Of a DNA stretch of 64,000 bases, positions 15,779 through 25,245 are shown piece by piece (the stretch's first letter is position 1; each line of letters opens with the position of its first letter). Below the pieces are notes generated by a model that was not told where the DNA came from, did no database searches, and saw only the letters and a program-made list of their open reading frames with translations. The translations under genes were made by a program, and so were the position numbers. The DNA is from Agromyces sp. 3263 (GTDB lineage Bacteria; Actinomycetota; Actinomycetes; Actinomycetales; Microbacteriaceae). The stretch spans positions 2,418,001 through 2,482,000 of the forward strand of contig NZ_JAVDUV010000001.1 in the NCBI RefSeq assembly GCF_031456545.1, given 5' to 3'.

Positions 15779-17908
15779 ATGGTTGACACGGCATCCCGTA
15801 CCAGTTCGAAGCAGTCGCCCGAGCGCGCCGCGACCGTGCCGCCCAAGCCGGCCCGGGACGCGGTGTCCGCGCCGATCCCGGCGCCCCGGGCCGACGCGCA
15901 GCCCGCGTCGCCGCGTGTCGACACGGAGCTCCTCGGCCGCCAGCTGCTCGGCACCTGGGCCGACCTGCGCGTGATCGCCCGCGAGCGGGCCGCGCATCCC
16001 GACCTGCAGCGCATCGAGGGCCAGACGATGGCCGAGCACCGCGAGCGCGTACTCCAGCAGCTGAAGATCCTGGTCGAGCAGGGTGCCGTGCACCGCGCCT
16101 TCCCGACCGAGCTCGGCGGTCACGATGACCACGGCGGCAACATCGCCGGCTTCGAGGAGCTCGTCCTCGCCGACCCGAGCCTGCAGATCAAGTCGGGCGT
16201 GCAGTGGGGCCTCTTCGGCGCCGCCGTGCTGCACCTCGGCACCGAGTACCACCACCGCACCTTCCTGCCCGACATCATGTCGCTCAAGGTGCCCGGCGCA
16301 TTCGCCATGACCGAGACGGGCCACGGGTCGGATGTCGCGGCGATCGGCACCACCGCCACCTACGACGAGGCGAAGCAGCAGTTCGTCATCAACACGCCGT
16401 TCCGCGGCGCGTGGAAGGACTACCTCGGCAACGCGGCCGTGCACGGCACCGCCGCGGTCGTCTTCGCCCAGCTCATCACCAAGGGCGTGAACCACGGCGT
16501 GCACGCGTTCTACGTGCCGATCCGCACCGCCAGGGGCGGATTCCTCAAGGGCATCGGCGGCGAGGACGACGGCCTCAAGGGCGGCCTCAACGGCATCGAC
16601 AACGGACGCCTGCACTTCACGAACGTGCGGGTTCCCCGCGCCAACCTGCTGAACCGCTACGGCTCGGTCGCCGAAGACGGCACGTACTCCAGCCCGATCT
16701 CGAGCCCCGGCCGCCGGTTCTTCACCATGCTCGGGACCCTCGTACAGGGCCGGGTCTCCCTCGATGGCGCCGCCACGTCGGCCGCCGCGATGGCCCTCAC
16801 CATCGCGATCACGTACGGCAACCAGCGCCGCCAGTTCAACGCCGCGAGCGAGACCGACGAGGAGGTGCTGCTCGACTACCAGCGCCACCAGCGCCGCCTG
16901 CTGCCGAAGCTGGCCACCACGTACGCGCAGATCTTCGCCCACGACGAGTTCCTCGTGAAGTTCGACGCGGTGTTCTCGGGCAAGGCCGACACCGACGACG
17001 ACCGCCAGGACCTCGAGACGATCGCCGCCGCGTTGAAGCCGCTCTCCACCTGGCACGCGCTCGAGACCCTCCAGGAGGCGCGTGAGGCGTGCGGGGGATC
17101 GGGCTTCCTCGCCGAGAACCGCCTCGTCGGCCTCCGCCAGGACCTCGACGTCTACGTCACCTTCGAGGGCGACAACAACGTGCTGCTGCAGCTCGTCGCC
17201 AAGCGCCTGCTCACCGACTTCTCGAAGCAGTTCGCGAAGGCCGATGCCGGCGTGATGGCGCGGTACGTCGTGTCGCAGACGGCCGAGCGCGCCTACCACG
17301 GCACCGGCCTCCGCCGCCTGGCGCAGACCATCGCCGACTTCGGGTCGACCCGCCGGTCGGTCTCCGAGCTGCGTGACGAGGAGACGCAGCGCGAGCTGCT
17401 CACCGACCGCGTCGAGACGATGATCGCCGAGATCGCCGGGCGCCTCCGTGACGCGCGCAAGCTGCCGAAGGTCGACGCCGCCGCGGCGTTCAACCGCAAC
17501 CAGAACGAGCTCATCGAGGCGGCTCGCGCGCACGCGGAGCTGCTCCAGTGGGAGGCGTTCTCGCGCGGCCTCGCGCAGACCACCGACCCGGGCACGAAGC
17601 AGGTGCTCACGTGGGTGCGCGACCTCTTCGGCCTGGGCCTCCTCGAGAAGCACCTCTCGTGGTACCTCATCCACGGGCGCCTGTCACCGCAGCGTGCGCA
17701 GGCCGTCACCGCCTACATCGACCGCCTCATCGAGCGGCTCCGGCCGCACGCGCAGGACCTCGTCGACGCGTTCGGGTACAAGCCCGAGCACCTGCGCGCG
17801 AAGATCGCGTCGGGCGCCGAGCAGGAGCGCCAGGACGAGGCCCGCGCGTACTACGCCGCGCAGCGGGCGGCGGGCACCCTGCCCGTGCCCGAGAAGTCGA
17901 AGAGGTAG
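15779..17908 (+). CDS. Acyl-CoA oxidase/dehydrogenase family protein (long ACOX type)
   Basis: The 709-residue flavoprotein is predicted to introduce the alpha-beta double bond into fatty acyl-CoA. Its length and its C-terminal domain fit the peroxisomal acyl-CoA oxidase branch rather than 380-residue dehydrogenases. FAMTETGHGSDVAAIGTTA is the FAD/substrate loop. Glu463 in VTFEGDNNVLLQL is the catalytic base position of ACOX enzymes (TYEGDN in eukaryotes). The first 50 or so residues are a disordered Ala/Pro extension. The ATG at 15779 has GAAGGA 10 nt upstream; GTG codons at 15737 and 15749 are alternatives. Two direct repeats upstream may carry regulation. A strong hairpin follows. Confidence 0.9.
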   Translation: MVDTASRTSSKQSPERAATVPPKPARDAVSAPIPAPRADAQPASPRVDTELLGRQLLGTWADLRVIARERAAHPDLQRIEGQTMAEHRERVLQQLKILVEQGAVHRAFPTELGGHDDHGGNIAGFEELVLADPSLQIKSGVQWGLFGAAVLHLGTEYHHRTFLPDIMSLKVPGAFAMTETGHGSDVAAIGTTATYDEAKQQFVINTPFRGAWKDYLGNAAVHGTAAVVFAQLITKGVNHGVHAFYVPIRTARGGFLKGIGGEDDGLKGGLNGIDNGRLHFTNVRVPRANLLNRYGSVAEDGTYSSPISSPGRRFFTMLGTLVQGRVSLDGAATSAAAMALTIAITYGNQRRQFNAASETDEEVLLDYQRHQRRLLPKLATTYAQIFAHDEFLVKFDAVFSGKADTDDDRQDLETIAAALKPLSTWHALETLQEAREACGGSGFLAENRLVGLRQDLDVYVTFEGDNNVLLQLVAKRLLTDFSKQFAKADAGVMARYVVSQTAERAYHGTGLRRLAQTIADFGSTRRSVSELRDEETQRELLTDRVETMIAEIAGRLRDARKLPKVDAAAAFNRNQNELIEAARAHAELLQWEAFSRGLAQTTDPGTKQVLTWVRDLFGLGLLEKHLSWYLIHGRLSPQRAQAVTAYIDRLIERLRPHAQDLVDAFGYKPEHLRAKIASGAEQERQDEARAYYAAQRAAGTLPVPEKSKR

Positions 17909-17921
17909 CCTCCGCGAATCG

Positions 17922-17961
17922 CCGTGGGCCGTACGGGGTTGATGCCCCCTGCGGCCCACGG
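17922..17961 (+). terminator. Strong hairpin terminator abutting the next promoter
   Basis: Perfect 10-bp arms CCGTGGGCCG and CGGCCCACGG enclose a 20-nt loop that itself contains GGGG/CCCC. It lies 14 nt after the acyl-CoA oxidase stop and ends 6 nt before the TAGGCT -10 box of the next gene. Confidence 0.7.
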
Positions 17962-17967
17962 CGGCGG

Positions 17968-17973
17968 TAGGCT
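17968..17973 (+). promoter_or_regulatory. -10 box (TAGGCT), leaderless promoter of the second tetR gene
   Basis: TAGGCT ends 7 nt before the GTG at 17981. Its -35 region would fall inside the preceding hairpin. Confidence 0.6.
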
Positions 17974-17980
17974 GACCGCC

Positions 17981-18775
17981 GTGTCGACCGAACCCCTCGC
18001 CTCAGGCGAGCCCGACCGCGCGCTGCGCCTGCTCTGGCGCGACCGCCTGGGCCAGCCCGTCGGCTCGAGGGGCCCGAAGCAGCGCACGAGCGTGGACGCC
18101 GTCGTCGATGCCGCGATCACCATCGCCGACGACGAGGGCATCGAGGCACTGTCGATGCGCCGGGTCGCCGAGCGCCTCGGCCTCAGGCCCATGTCCGTCT
18201 ATACCTACGTGCCCGGCAAGGCGGAGCTCATCGACCTCATGGTCGACCGGGTGGCCGGCGAGCAGCCGCTGCCGGAGCCGGGCGGCTCCCTGCGAACGCG
18301 ACTCGAGCAGGTGGCGCGCCTGACGTGGAACGAGTTCCTGCGACATCCGTGGCTGCTCTCGATCGACACGAGCCGTCCGCCGCTCGGTCCCAACGTGTCG
18401 GACCGGTGGGAGTGGAGCCTCCGCGCGATCGACGGACTGGGCCTCTCCGATGTCGAGCTCGACCGGGTCATCACGCTCGTGACCGCGTTCGTGGTCGGCC
18501 CCGCCCGGGCGTACGTCGATGCCGAACGGCTGCACCGCGCCTCCACCGAGAGCGACGAGGAGTGGTGGGAGCGCAACGCGCCCGTGCTGGACCGGGTCGC
18601 CGAGCCGGGCCGCTACCCCATCGCGGCACGGGTCGGACGGGCCGTGAAGGCGCACGACGCGTCGGGCGATCCCGAGCGCGCGTTCGCCTTCGGGCTGGCA
18701 CGCGTGATCGACGGGATCGAGTCCTACGTGGCCGCGCGCGCGAAGCCGGGCCTCAGCGGGCCGGCGGCTTCATGA
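17981..18775 (+). CDS. TetR family regulator with TetR_C-type ligand domain
   Basis: This is a 264-residue repressor. The helix-turn-helix comes after a 30-residue N-terminal extension: IEALSMRRVAERLGLRPMSVYTYVPGKAELIDLM is the typical pattern (quoted from about residues 50-85 in two blocks, IEALSMRRVAERLG and SVYTYVPGKAEL). The C-terminal domain resembles the TetR_C group linked to drug efflux and oxidoreductase genes (RHPWLLSI...DRWEWSLRAIDGLGLS). The GTG is set by the TAGGCT box. The target is unknown; it could regulate the acyl-CoA oxidase upstream or itself. It ends in a 23-bp tail-to-tail overlap with a small membrane protein gene. Confidence 0.88.
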   Translation: MSTEPLASGEPDRALRLLWRDRLGQPVGSRGPKQRTSVDAVVDAAITIADDEGIEALSMRRVAERLGLRPMSVYTYVPGKAELIDLMVDRVAGEQPLPEPGGSLRTRLEQVARLTWNEFLRHPWLLSIDTSRPPLGPNVSDRWEWSLRAIDGLGLSDVELDRVITLVTAFVVGPARAYVDAERLHRASTESDEEWWERNAPVLDRVAEPGRYPIAARVGRAVKAHDASGDPERAFAFGLARVIDGIESYVAARAKPGLSGPAAS

Positions 18776-18926
18776 TGGCGCCCGCCGCGAGGCCCAGCAC
18801 GATGCCGGCGGCGAGCCACAGCCAGAACCCCGTCCAGAGGCTGATCCCCACGCCCACGATCGCGCCCACCACGAGCCCGACGATGATCTGGGTGCGGCGG
18901 GCGGAGCTGCTCGATTCGGAGGCCAT
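18753..18926 (-). CDS. 57-residue membrane protein
   Basis: The short frame reads MASESSSSARRTQIIVGLV followed by a hydrophobic double-helix hairpin rich in Gly and Trp, ending MKPPAR. The ATG at 18926 has a TAGGCT -10 box 6 nt upstream on the same strand (18938-18933), so it is a leaderless gene with the same promoter type as its neighbours. It overlaps the end of the TetR gene by 23 bp on the opposite strand. No function can be assigned. Confidence 0.7.
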   Translation of the reverse strand: MASESSSSARRTQIIVGLVVGAIVGVGISLWTGFWLWLAAGIVLGLAAGAIMKPPAR

Positions 18927-18956
18927 GGTCCAAGCCTAGGCGGCGGCTCAGGCGGC

Positions 18957-19751
18957 TCAGGCGGCTCGCGGGCGGTATTCGCGCACGTACTCCACCTCGA
19001 AGACGAACGGATGAGCCGACGTGTCGCGCGGGGCATCCGTCGGCAGCTCGTACACGTCGAGCATGAGCTGCGCCGGGTAGTCGATCGACTGCTCGACGGT
19101 CTTCACGAGCCGACCGTCGACGAAGAAGCGGAGCCGGCCCGGCAGCCACTCGACCGCGTAGTCGTGGAACTGCGTGAGGTCGCCGTCGACGCGCATCTTC
19201 TCGAAGTCGAGCACCAGCCGGGGGTCGCGCTGCGGCTTCACGCCCACGCCGACGAGGCCGTGGTGCTCGCCGATCTCGCTGCCGAAGATCTCGAAGATGC
19301 AGATCTCGCCGCAGTTCGCCCCCTGGTCCTCGAAGCCGACGGGCCAGAGCGCGACCATCGCCGACGGGTGCCGGATGCCGCGGGCGCGCGCCTCGATGAC
19401 GCCGAAGTGCGGCAGCCACAGCCGCTCCTCGTCCTGCGCCTCGCGCACGACCAGGCCGGCGCGGAACCGGTGCTGGCCCACCGGGCTGCCGACGGGGCCG
19501 GAGAACTGACCAGTCTGCAGGTGCGACACGCGCACCTCGCCGTCGTACTCGGGCGACCACGGCGCCGTGTCGGCGTCGATGCGGAGCTTCAACGTGCCAC
19601 CGGAGACCTCGTACCGGGCGCGGGTCGCCTCGCGGGAGCTCCAGTGCGGCGTGTAGTGCGGCAACCAGCGGGTCTCGTCGAGGGCCTCACCCTCGAACTG
19701 CTCGTCGACGACGAGCTCGTAGCCCGAGAGGTCGAGCGCGGCATCCGTCAT
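18957..19751 (-). CDS. Glycoside hydrolase family 16 protein with altered catalytic motif
   Basis: The 264-residue jelly-roll protein has GH16 features: WSSREATRARYEVSGG early, SAMVALWPVGFED, then the active-site strand and DFHDYAVEWLPGRLRFFVDG. In active GH16 enzymes the strand reads E-[IL]-D-[IVLM]-x-E. Here it is GEICIFEIFG, so the nucleophile and acid/base Glu are present but the central Asp is Cys. No signal peptide is visible, so the protein is predicted cytoplasmic or exported by other means. The ATG is at 19751, 9 nt after the malate dehydrogenase stop, so the two may be cotranscribed. It could be a divergent glucanase or a carbohydrate-binding relic. Confidence 0.82.
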   Translation of the reverse strand: MTDAALDLSGYELVVDEQFEGEALDETRWLPHYTPHWSSREATRARYEVSGGTLKLRIDADTAPWSPEYDGEVRVSHLQTGQFSGPVGSPVGQHRFRAGLVVREAQDEERLWLPHFGVIEARARGIRHPSAMVALWPVGFEDQGANCGEICIFEIFGSEIGEHHGLVGVGVKPQRDPRLVLDFEKMRVDGDLTQFHDYAVEWLPGRLRFFVDGRLVKTVEQSIDYPAQLMLDVYELPTDAPRDTSAHPFVFEVEYVREYRPRAA

Positions 19752-19759
19752 CGTGATCG

Positions 19760-20779
<1,020 letters not shown>

Positions 20780-20801
20780 CTACGCCGGGGCACCGACGCG
20801 A

Positions 20802-21296
20802 TCACCAGCCGAGCGATCCGGCGGCGCCCTTGAACGGGCCGGCGATGGCCGACGTGATCCAGCCGCCGTAGAAGTGCCCAGGCTGCGGGGTCACGCGTTC
20901 GCCGCCCACGGTGCACTCGTCGACCAGGCCCGCGTAGACGGCGACGCGCTCGGCGAGGACCTCGTAGCCCGCCTCGGGCGACGGGTAGTTCCACGCCGCG
21001 CGCTCGGCGACCCTGGCGCCGCCCCGCACGTCGAGGTAGCGGGCGGCGCCCTTGAACTCGCAGAACGAGGAGCCGTGCGCGGGCGTGAGCGAGAACGGGA
21101 CGAAGGCGCCGATCGGCAGGTAGTAGACCGGCGGATGACTCGTCTCGAGCACCCGCACGACGTCGCGCGTGTCGACCACGCGTTCGCCGCCCAGGTCGAT
21201 CGTGACCCGCACGTCGACCCCCTCGACGCGCGGCGGCCGAGGATAATCCCAGACGGACTCCTGGCCCGGACGGATCGGCTCCGGTACTGGCTGCAT
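20802..21296 (-). CDS. DUF427 domain protein
   Basis: The 164-residue protein belongs to the DUF427 family, a small all-beta fold found widely in Actinobacteria and proteobacteria. The family-typical stretches are VWDYPRPPRVE, FCEFKGAARYLDV and AAWNYPSPEAGYE. Known members lack an assigned biochemical function. It is 31 bp upstream of mdh on the same strand and may be cotranscribed. Confidence 0.88.
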   Translation of the reverse strand: MQPVPEPIRPGQESVWDYPRPPRVEGVDVRVTIDLGGERVVDTRDVVRVLETSHPPVYYLPIGAFVPFSLTPAHGSSFCEFKGAARYLDVRGGARVAERAAWNYPSPEAGYEVLAERVAVYAGLVDECTVGGERVTPQPGHFYGGWITSAIAGPFKGAAGSLGW

Positions 21297-21423
21297 TGCC
21301 GGAGGCTAGGCCTTCATCCTGTGAGCGGGCATCGGATCGACGCTGGAAGGGTGTCTGCCGAACCGGACAACGGCGCGGCGCGGCATCCGACCGCGGCATC
21401 GGCTCGTCGCGTACCGTGAGGTC

Positions 21424-22635
21424 ATGAGAGACCTGTATCCGGAGATCGAGCCGCTCGAGACGGGCATGCTCGACGTGGGGGACGGCCAGCACATCTACTG
21501 GGAGGTGTCGGGCAACCGCGAGGGCAAGCCGGTGGTCTTCCTGCACGGCGGACCGGGCGCGGGCACCAGCTCGGTGCACCGCCGGCTGTTCGATCCGGAG
21601 CGGTACCGGATCGTGCTCTTCGACCAGCGCGGATGCGGACTGTCGATCCCGCACGCCTCCGAACCCGCCGCCGACCTCTCGGCGAACACCTCGTGGCACC
21701 TCGTCGCCGACATGGAACGGCTGCGCCACCACCTCGGCATCGACCGGTGGCAGGTCTTCGGGGGATCGTGGGGCAGCGCCCTCGCGCTCGCCTACGCGCA
21801 GACGCACCCCGAGCGCGTGACCGAGATCGTGCTGCGCGGGATCTTCACCCTGCGACGACAGGAGCTGGACTGGTTCTACGAGGGCGGCGCCTCCGCGGTG
21901 TTCCCCGACCTGTGGGAGGACTTCATCGCGCCGGTGCCCGTGCTCGAGCGCACCCACCTCATCGACGCCTATGCGCGCCTGCTGGCCGATCCTGATCCCG
22001 AGGTGCACGAGCCCGCCGCGATCGCCTGGGCGAAGTGGGAGGGGTCGACGATCACGCTGCTGCCGCAGGCCGACACCATCGCGCGATTCACGGACCCCGA
22101 GTACGCCGTCGCGTTCTCGCGCATCGAGAACCACTACTTCCGCCACGGCGGCTGGTGGGACGAGGGGCAGCTCATCCGCGATGCCCCGCGGCTCGCCGGG
22201 ATCCCCGCGGTGATCGTGCAGGGCAGGTACGACATGTGCACGCCGCCAATGACCGCGTGGGACCTGCACCGGGCCTGGCCGGAGGCGGAGTTCCACATGA
22301 TCGGCGACGCCGGGCACGCGTTCGACGAGCCCGGGATCCTCGACGCGCTGATCCGGGCGACCGACCGGTTCGGGCGGAGCCCCGAGGACGTGGCGCGCGA
22401 CGGCGACCCGGGCGACGACGACCGCGGCACCGACGATGACGCCGATGACGATCACGCCGACGACGATCACGACGACGACGACGACGACGACGATGATGAC
22501 GACGAAGCGCGCGACGACGATCGCGATGACCACGACGATGACGACGATGAGGATGACGACGCGGCATCCGAGCCCGATGTCAACCCGTCGGGCGAGGAAC
22601 GCCGCGAATGGGGGCCCGGACACCCAGCGGGGTAG
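21424..22635 (+). CDS. pip: Prolyl aminopeptidase with an Asp/His-rich C-terminal tail
   Basis: The 403-residue alpha/beta hydrolase removes N-terminal proline from peptides. HGGPGAG (oxyanion hole), DQRGCGLS and the nucleophile motif GGSWGS are typical of proline iminopeptidases. The Asp in GRYDMCTP and the His in GDAGHAF complete the triad. The enzyme itself ends near residue 318. After that a tail of about 80 residues is dominated by Asp with some His, including an uninterrupted run of eleven Asp, encoded by GAC/GAT triplet repeats. The family normally stops at about 310-325 residues. The tail may bind metal, aid solubility, or reflect repeat expansion. The TAG stop is part of the next gene's -10 box. 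Confidence 0.9.
   Translation: MRDLYPEIEPLETGMLDVGDGQHIYWEVSGNREGKPVVFLHGGPGAGTSSVHRRLFDPERYRIVLFDQRGCGLSIPHASEPAADLSANTSWHLVADMERLRHHLGIDRWQVFGGSWGSALALAYAQTHPERVTEIVLRGIFTLRRQELDWFYEGGASAVFPDLWEDFIAPVPVLERTHLIDAYARLLADPDPEVHEPAAIAWAKWEGSTITLLPQADTIARFTDPEYAVAFSRIENHYFRHGGWWDEGQLIRDAPRLAGIPAVIVQGRYDMCTPPMTAWDLHRAWPEAEFHMIGDAGHAFDEPGILDALIRATDRFGRSPEDVARDGDPGDDDRGTDDDADDDHADDDHDDDDDDDDDDDEARDDDRDDHDDDDDEDDDAASEPDVNPSGEERREWGPGHPAG
22384..22602 (+). repeat. GAY trinucleotide repeat tract encoding the acidic tail
   Basis: A roughly 200-bp region is dominated by GAC and GAT codons with interspersed CAC. Its densest part is about 22466-22505. Such tracts are prone to slippage, so length may vary between strains. 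Confidence 0.75.
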
Positions 22636-22638
22636 TTT
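22633..22638 (+). promoter_or_regulatory. -10 box (TAGTTT) formed over the upstream stop codon
   Basis: The TAG stop of the prolyl aminopeptidase gene is bases 1-3 of TAGTTT, which ends 6 nt before the ATG at 22645. This is consistent with a leaderless mRNA. Confidence 0.55.
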
Positions 22639-22644
22639 CTGAGC

Positions 22645-23523
22645 ATGACGTTCAACCCGAACTCCGACATCGGCGGCGGCCGGGTCTCCCGGCGCGGCCG
22701 CAACACGGGCATCGCGGTCGGCGGCGGCCTCGGCGTGATCGCCCTCTTCGTGCTCTCGCAGTTCCTCGGCGTGGACCTCACGGGACTGGTGGGCGGCGGT
22801 GGCGGCGACCCGGCCGCCAGCGATTCGGCGCTCACCGAATGCCAGACCGGACAGGACGCGAACGAGCGCATCGACTGCCGCATGAAGGGCGCCGCGGCAT
22901 CGCTCGACGCCTACTGGCAGGAGGAGGCGCCGAACGTGGGCCTCGACTACGTCAGCCCGCAGCCCATCGTGCTCTTCACCGAGGCGACGGGAACGGGCTG
23001 CGGCAACGCGTCGTCGGCGACCGGGCCGTTCTACTGCCCGCCCGACCAGACCATCTACATCGACACGAGCTTCTACGACCAGCTCGAGAGCCAGTTCGGC
23101 GCCGAGGGCGGCCCCCTCGCCGAGATGTACGTGGTGGCGCACGAGTGGGGGCACCACATCCAGAACCTCGCGGGCATCCTCGAGCGCGCACAGGACGGAG
23201 ACACCGGACCCACCTCGAACTCGGTGCGCACGGAGCTGCAGGCCGACTGCTTCGCGGGATCCTGGGCGGCTGCCGCCTCGCAGACCGTCGACGAGAACGG
23301 AGTGCCGTTCCTCCAGCCGATCACGCGCGACCAGTACGCACAGGCGATCGACGCGGCCGCGGCGGTCGGCGACGACCGCATCCAGGAGGCCACCCAGGGC
23401 CAGGTGAACCCGCACTCGTTCACGCACGGCACGAGCGAGCAGCGCGTGAACTGGTTCGAGACGGGCTACGAGCAGGGCGCGGGCGCCTGCGACACGTTCT
23501 CCATCGACGGCTCCCAACTGTGA
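22645..23523 (+). CDS. YpfJ-type neutral zinc metallopeptidase
   Basis: The 292-residue protein belongs to the putative neutral zinc metallopeptidase (YpfJ) family. An N-terminal basic segment (VSRRGRNTG) precedes one membrane helix and a Gly linker, placing the catalytic domain outside the cell. The zinc motif is HEWGHH (HExxH) after AEMYVVA. The third ligand is likely the Glu of RTELQADC downstream. Conserved ADCFAGSWA and RVNWFETGY match the family. It may process surface or envelope proteins; the substrates are unknown. The gene has a leaderless promoter and is followed 10 bp later by a hydrolase gene. Confidence 0.9.
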   Translation: MTFNPNSDIGGGRVSRRGRNTGIAVGGGLGVIALFVLSQFLGVDLTGLVGGGGGDPAASDSALTECQTGQDANERIDCRMKGAAASLDAYWQEEAPNVGLDYVSPQPIVLFTEATGTGCGNASSATGPFYCPPDQTIYIDTSFYDQLESQFGAEGGPLAEMYVVAHEWGHHIQNLAGILERAQDGDTGPTSNSVRTELQADCFAGSWAAAASQTVDENGVPFLQPITRDQYAQAIDAAAAVGDDRIQEATQGQVNPHSFTHGTSEQRVNWFETGYEQGAGACDTFSIDGSQL

Positions 23524-23533
23524 GGGCGCGGCC

Positions 23534-24295
23534 GTGATAGCCCGCCGCATCGGGCGCATCGCGCTCTGGGTGGCGGCGGTGCTCGCGCTCGCCGTGGTGG
23601 TGTTCCTCGTCTGGGCGCACACGGTGTTCGCGGGGGAGCGCCCCGAGTCGCTGAAGGCGTGGACCGATTCCGAGGTCACGATCCGGCACACCGACTCGTC
23701 GTTCGTGATCGAGCCGGCCGACGGCGGCAGCGACGTCGGCCTCGTGTTCATCCCCGGTGCCCGCGTCGACCCGTCGGCCTACCTCTGGAAGCTCAGCGGG
23801 ATCGTCGCCGAGACCGGCGTCACCGTGGTGATCACCGAGCCCACGCTGAACCTCGCGTTCTTCGACCAGCGGCCGCTCTCGACGTTCACGTCCGAGGCGC
23901 CCGGCGTGTCGCAGTGGTACGTGGGCGGGCACTCGCTCGGCGGCGTGCGCGCCTGCCAGCTCGCCGAGGCGGGCACGGATGCCGCGGCCGACCCCGAGGT
24001 GGTCGGGCTCGTGCTGTTCGGCAGCTACTGCGCGAACGACCTCTCGGACACCGACCTGCGCGTGCTCTCGCTCGTCGGCGAGAACGACGGGCTGTCGACG
24101 CCGGCCAAGGTCGAGGCGTCGGCGGGCCTGCTGCCGCCCGACACCGTGTCGGTGCTGCTCGAGGGCGCGAACCACGCCGCGTTCGGCGACTACGGGCCGC
24201 AGCCCGGTGACGGCGCGGCGACGGCGTCCGACGAGGAGACCCGCGACGGGATCACCGCCGCGGTCGCGGAATTCCTCGGGCAGCCGTCGTCGTGA
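23534..24295 (+). CDS. Membrane-anchored alpha/beta hydrolase
   Basis: The 253-residue protein has one N-terminal helix (ALWVAAVLALAVVVFLVWA) followed by an extracytoplasmic alpha/beta hydrolase fold. The nucleophile is the Ser in VGGHSLGGVRA; Asp in GENDGL and His in GANHAAFGDY complete the triad. It resembles the Abhydrolase_5/YdeN-type group of unknown substrate. The GTG at 23534 starts 10 bp after the zinc peptidase stop, and the two probably form an operon. Confidence 0.85.
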   Translation: MIARRIGRIALWVAAVLALAVVVFLVWAHTVFAGERPESLKAWTDSEVTIRHTDSSFVIEPADGGSDVGLVFIPGARVDPSAYLWKLSGIVAETGVTVVITEPTLNLAFFDQRPLSTFTSEAPGVSQWYVGGHSLGGVRACQLAEAGTDAAADPEVVGLVLFGSYCANDLSDTDLRVLSLVGENDGLSTPAKVEASAGLLPPDTVSVLLEGANHAAFGDYGPQPGDGAATASDEETRDGITAAVAEFLGQPSS

Positions 24296-24326
24296 GGCGC
24301 GACCCGTGATCCGGATCGCGAGTCGG

Positions 24327-24332
24327 TAGGCT
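24327..24332 (+). promoter_or_regulatory. -10 box (TAGGCT) upstream of the fucosyltransferase gene
   Basis: TAGGCT lies 33 nt before the ATG at 24366, which has a GGCGGAG ribosome site. It marks the left edge of the polysaccharide locus. Confidence 0.5.
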
Positions 24333-24365
24333 GGCGCCACGAAACGTCGACGAGGGCGGAGTTCG

Positions 24366-25235
24366 ATGGTGTGGCGCATCCGTTCCCGTGACATCGTGCT
24401 CGGCCTGCAGGGCGGCATCGGCAACCAGCTCTTCCAGTGGGCCTACGCCACGGATCTCGCGGCGCGTGGTCGACGGGTGGTCTTCGACCTCACGCGCCTC
24501 GGAGGCGATCGACCGTTCGAACTCGGGCCGATCGTGCCGAGCGCCGCGCGCCTCGCCCGCCCCGTGGGCCTCGCACTCGCGGTCGCCGCGAAGGCAGGGC
24601 TCCTGTCGGACCGGTCGAGCCTGCGCCTCGTGCGACAACGGCGCTCGGGATTCGACCCGTCGGTCGACGAGCGGCTCGATCGCACGAGCTACCTGCTCGG
24701 CTACTTCCAGTCCCGGCACTACTTCGAGGCGTCAGCCGACCAGGTGCGGGCAGAGGTCCGACGGCTGCTCGAGGGCATGCTGACCGACCGTGGAAGGGCG
24801 CTCGCCACGACGCTCCGCGACGACCCCCACAGCGTCGCGGTGCACGTGCGCCGGGGCGACTACCTCCAGGCGGCCAACGCGCGGCACGGCGTGCTGGGCG
24901 CGGCGTACTACGGCGCGGCACTCGCGCACGCCGAAGCGCTCGGGCACGTCAACCGCGTCTGGTTCAGCGACGACCTCGACTGGGTGCGCGACCACCTCGC
25001 ACGCGACGGCGACCGCCTCTGCCCCGCCGACGCGATCGTGCGCGACGGCGGCGAGATCGCACTCATGGCCGCGTGCTCGACGCGCATCATCGCCAACAGC
25101 AGCTTCAGTTGGTGGGGCGGATGGCTCGGCGCGGCGAGCACCCCGCAGCATCCGGTGATCGCGCCCGTCGCCTGGTTCGCCGACGGGCACAGCGATGCGA
25201 GCGAGCTCGTGCCCGAGAGCTGGGTGCGGCTGTGA
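24366..25235 (+). CDS. GT11 family alpha-1,2-fucosyltransferase-type enzyme
   Basis: The 289-residue cytoplasmic glycosyltransferase is predicted to move L-fucose (or a similar 6-deoxyhexose) from GDP-fucose to a growing oligosaccharide. GT11 hallmarks are the N-terminal GGIGNQLFQWAYA, HVRRGDYL (motif I, nucleotide-sugar binding) and NSSFSWWGGWLG near the C-terminus. Donor synthesis is encoded 17 kb away by gmd and fcl in the same locus. It is convergent with the PaaK-like gene, only 10 bp away. The acceptor cannot be predicted. Confidence 0.92.
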   Translation: MVWRIRSRDIVLGLQGGIGNQLFQWAYATDLAARGRRVVFDLTRLGGDRPFELGPIVPSAARLARPVGLALAVAAKAGLLSDRSSLRLVRQRRSGFDPSVDERLDRTSYLLGYFQSRHYFEASADQVRAEVRRLLEGMLTDRGRALATTLRDDPHSVAVHVRRGDYLQAANARHGVLGAAYYGAALAHAEALGHVNRVWFSDDLDWVRDHLARDGDRLCPADAIVRDGGEIALMAACSTRIIANSSFSWWGGWLGAASTPQHPVIAPVAWFADGHSDASELVPESWVRL

Positions 25236-25245
25236 TCCGTGCCGG

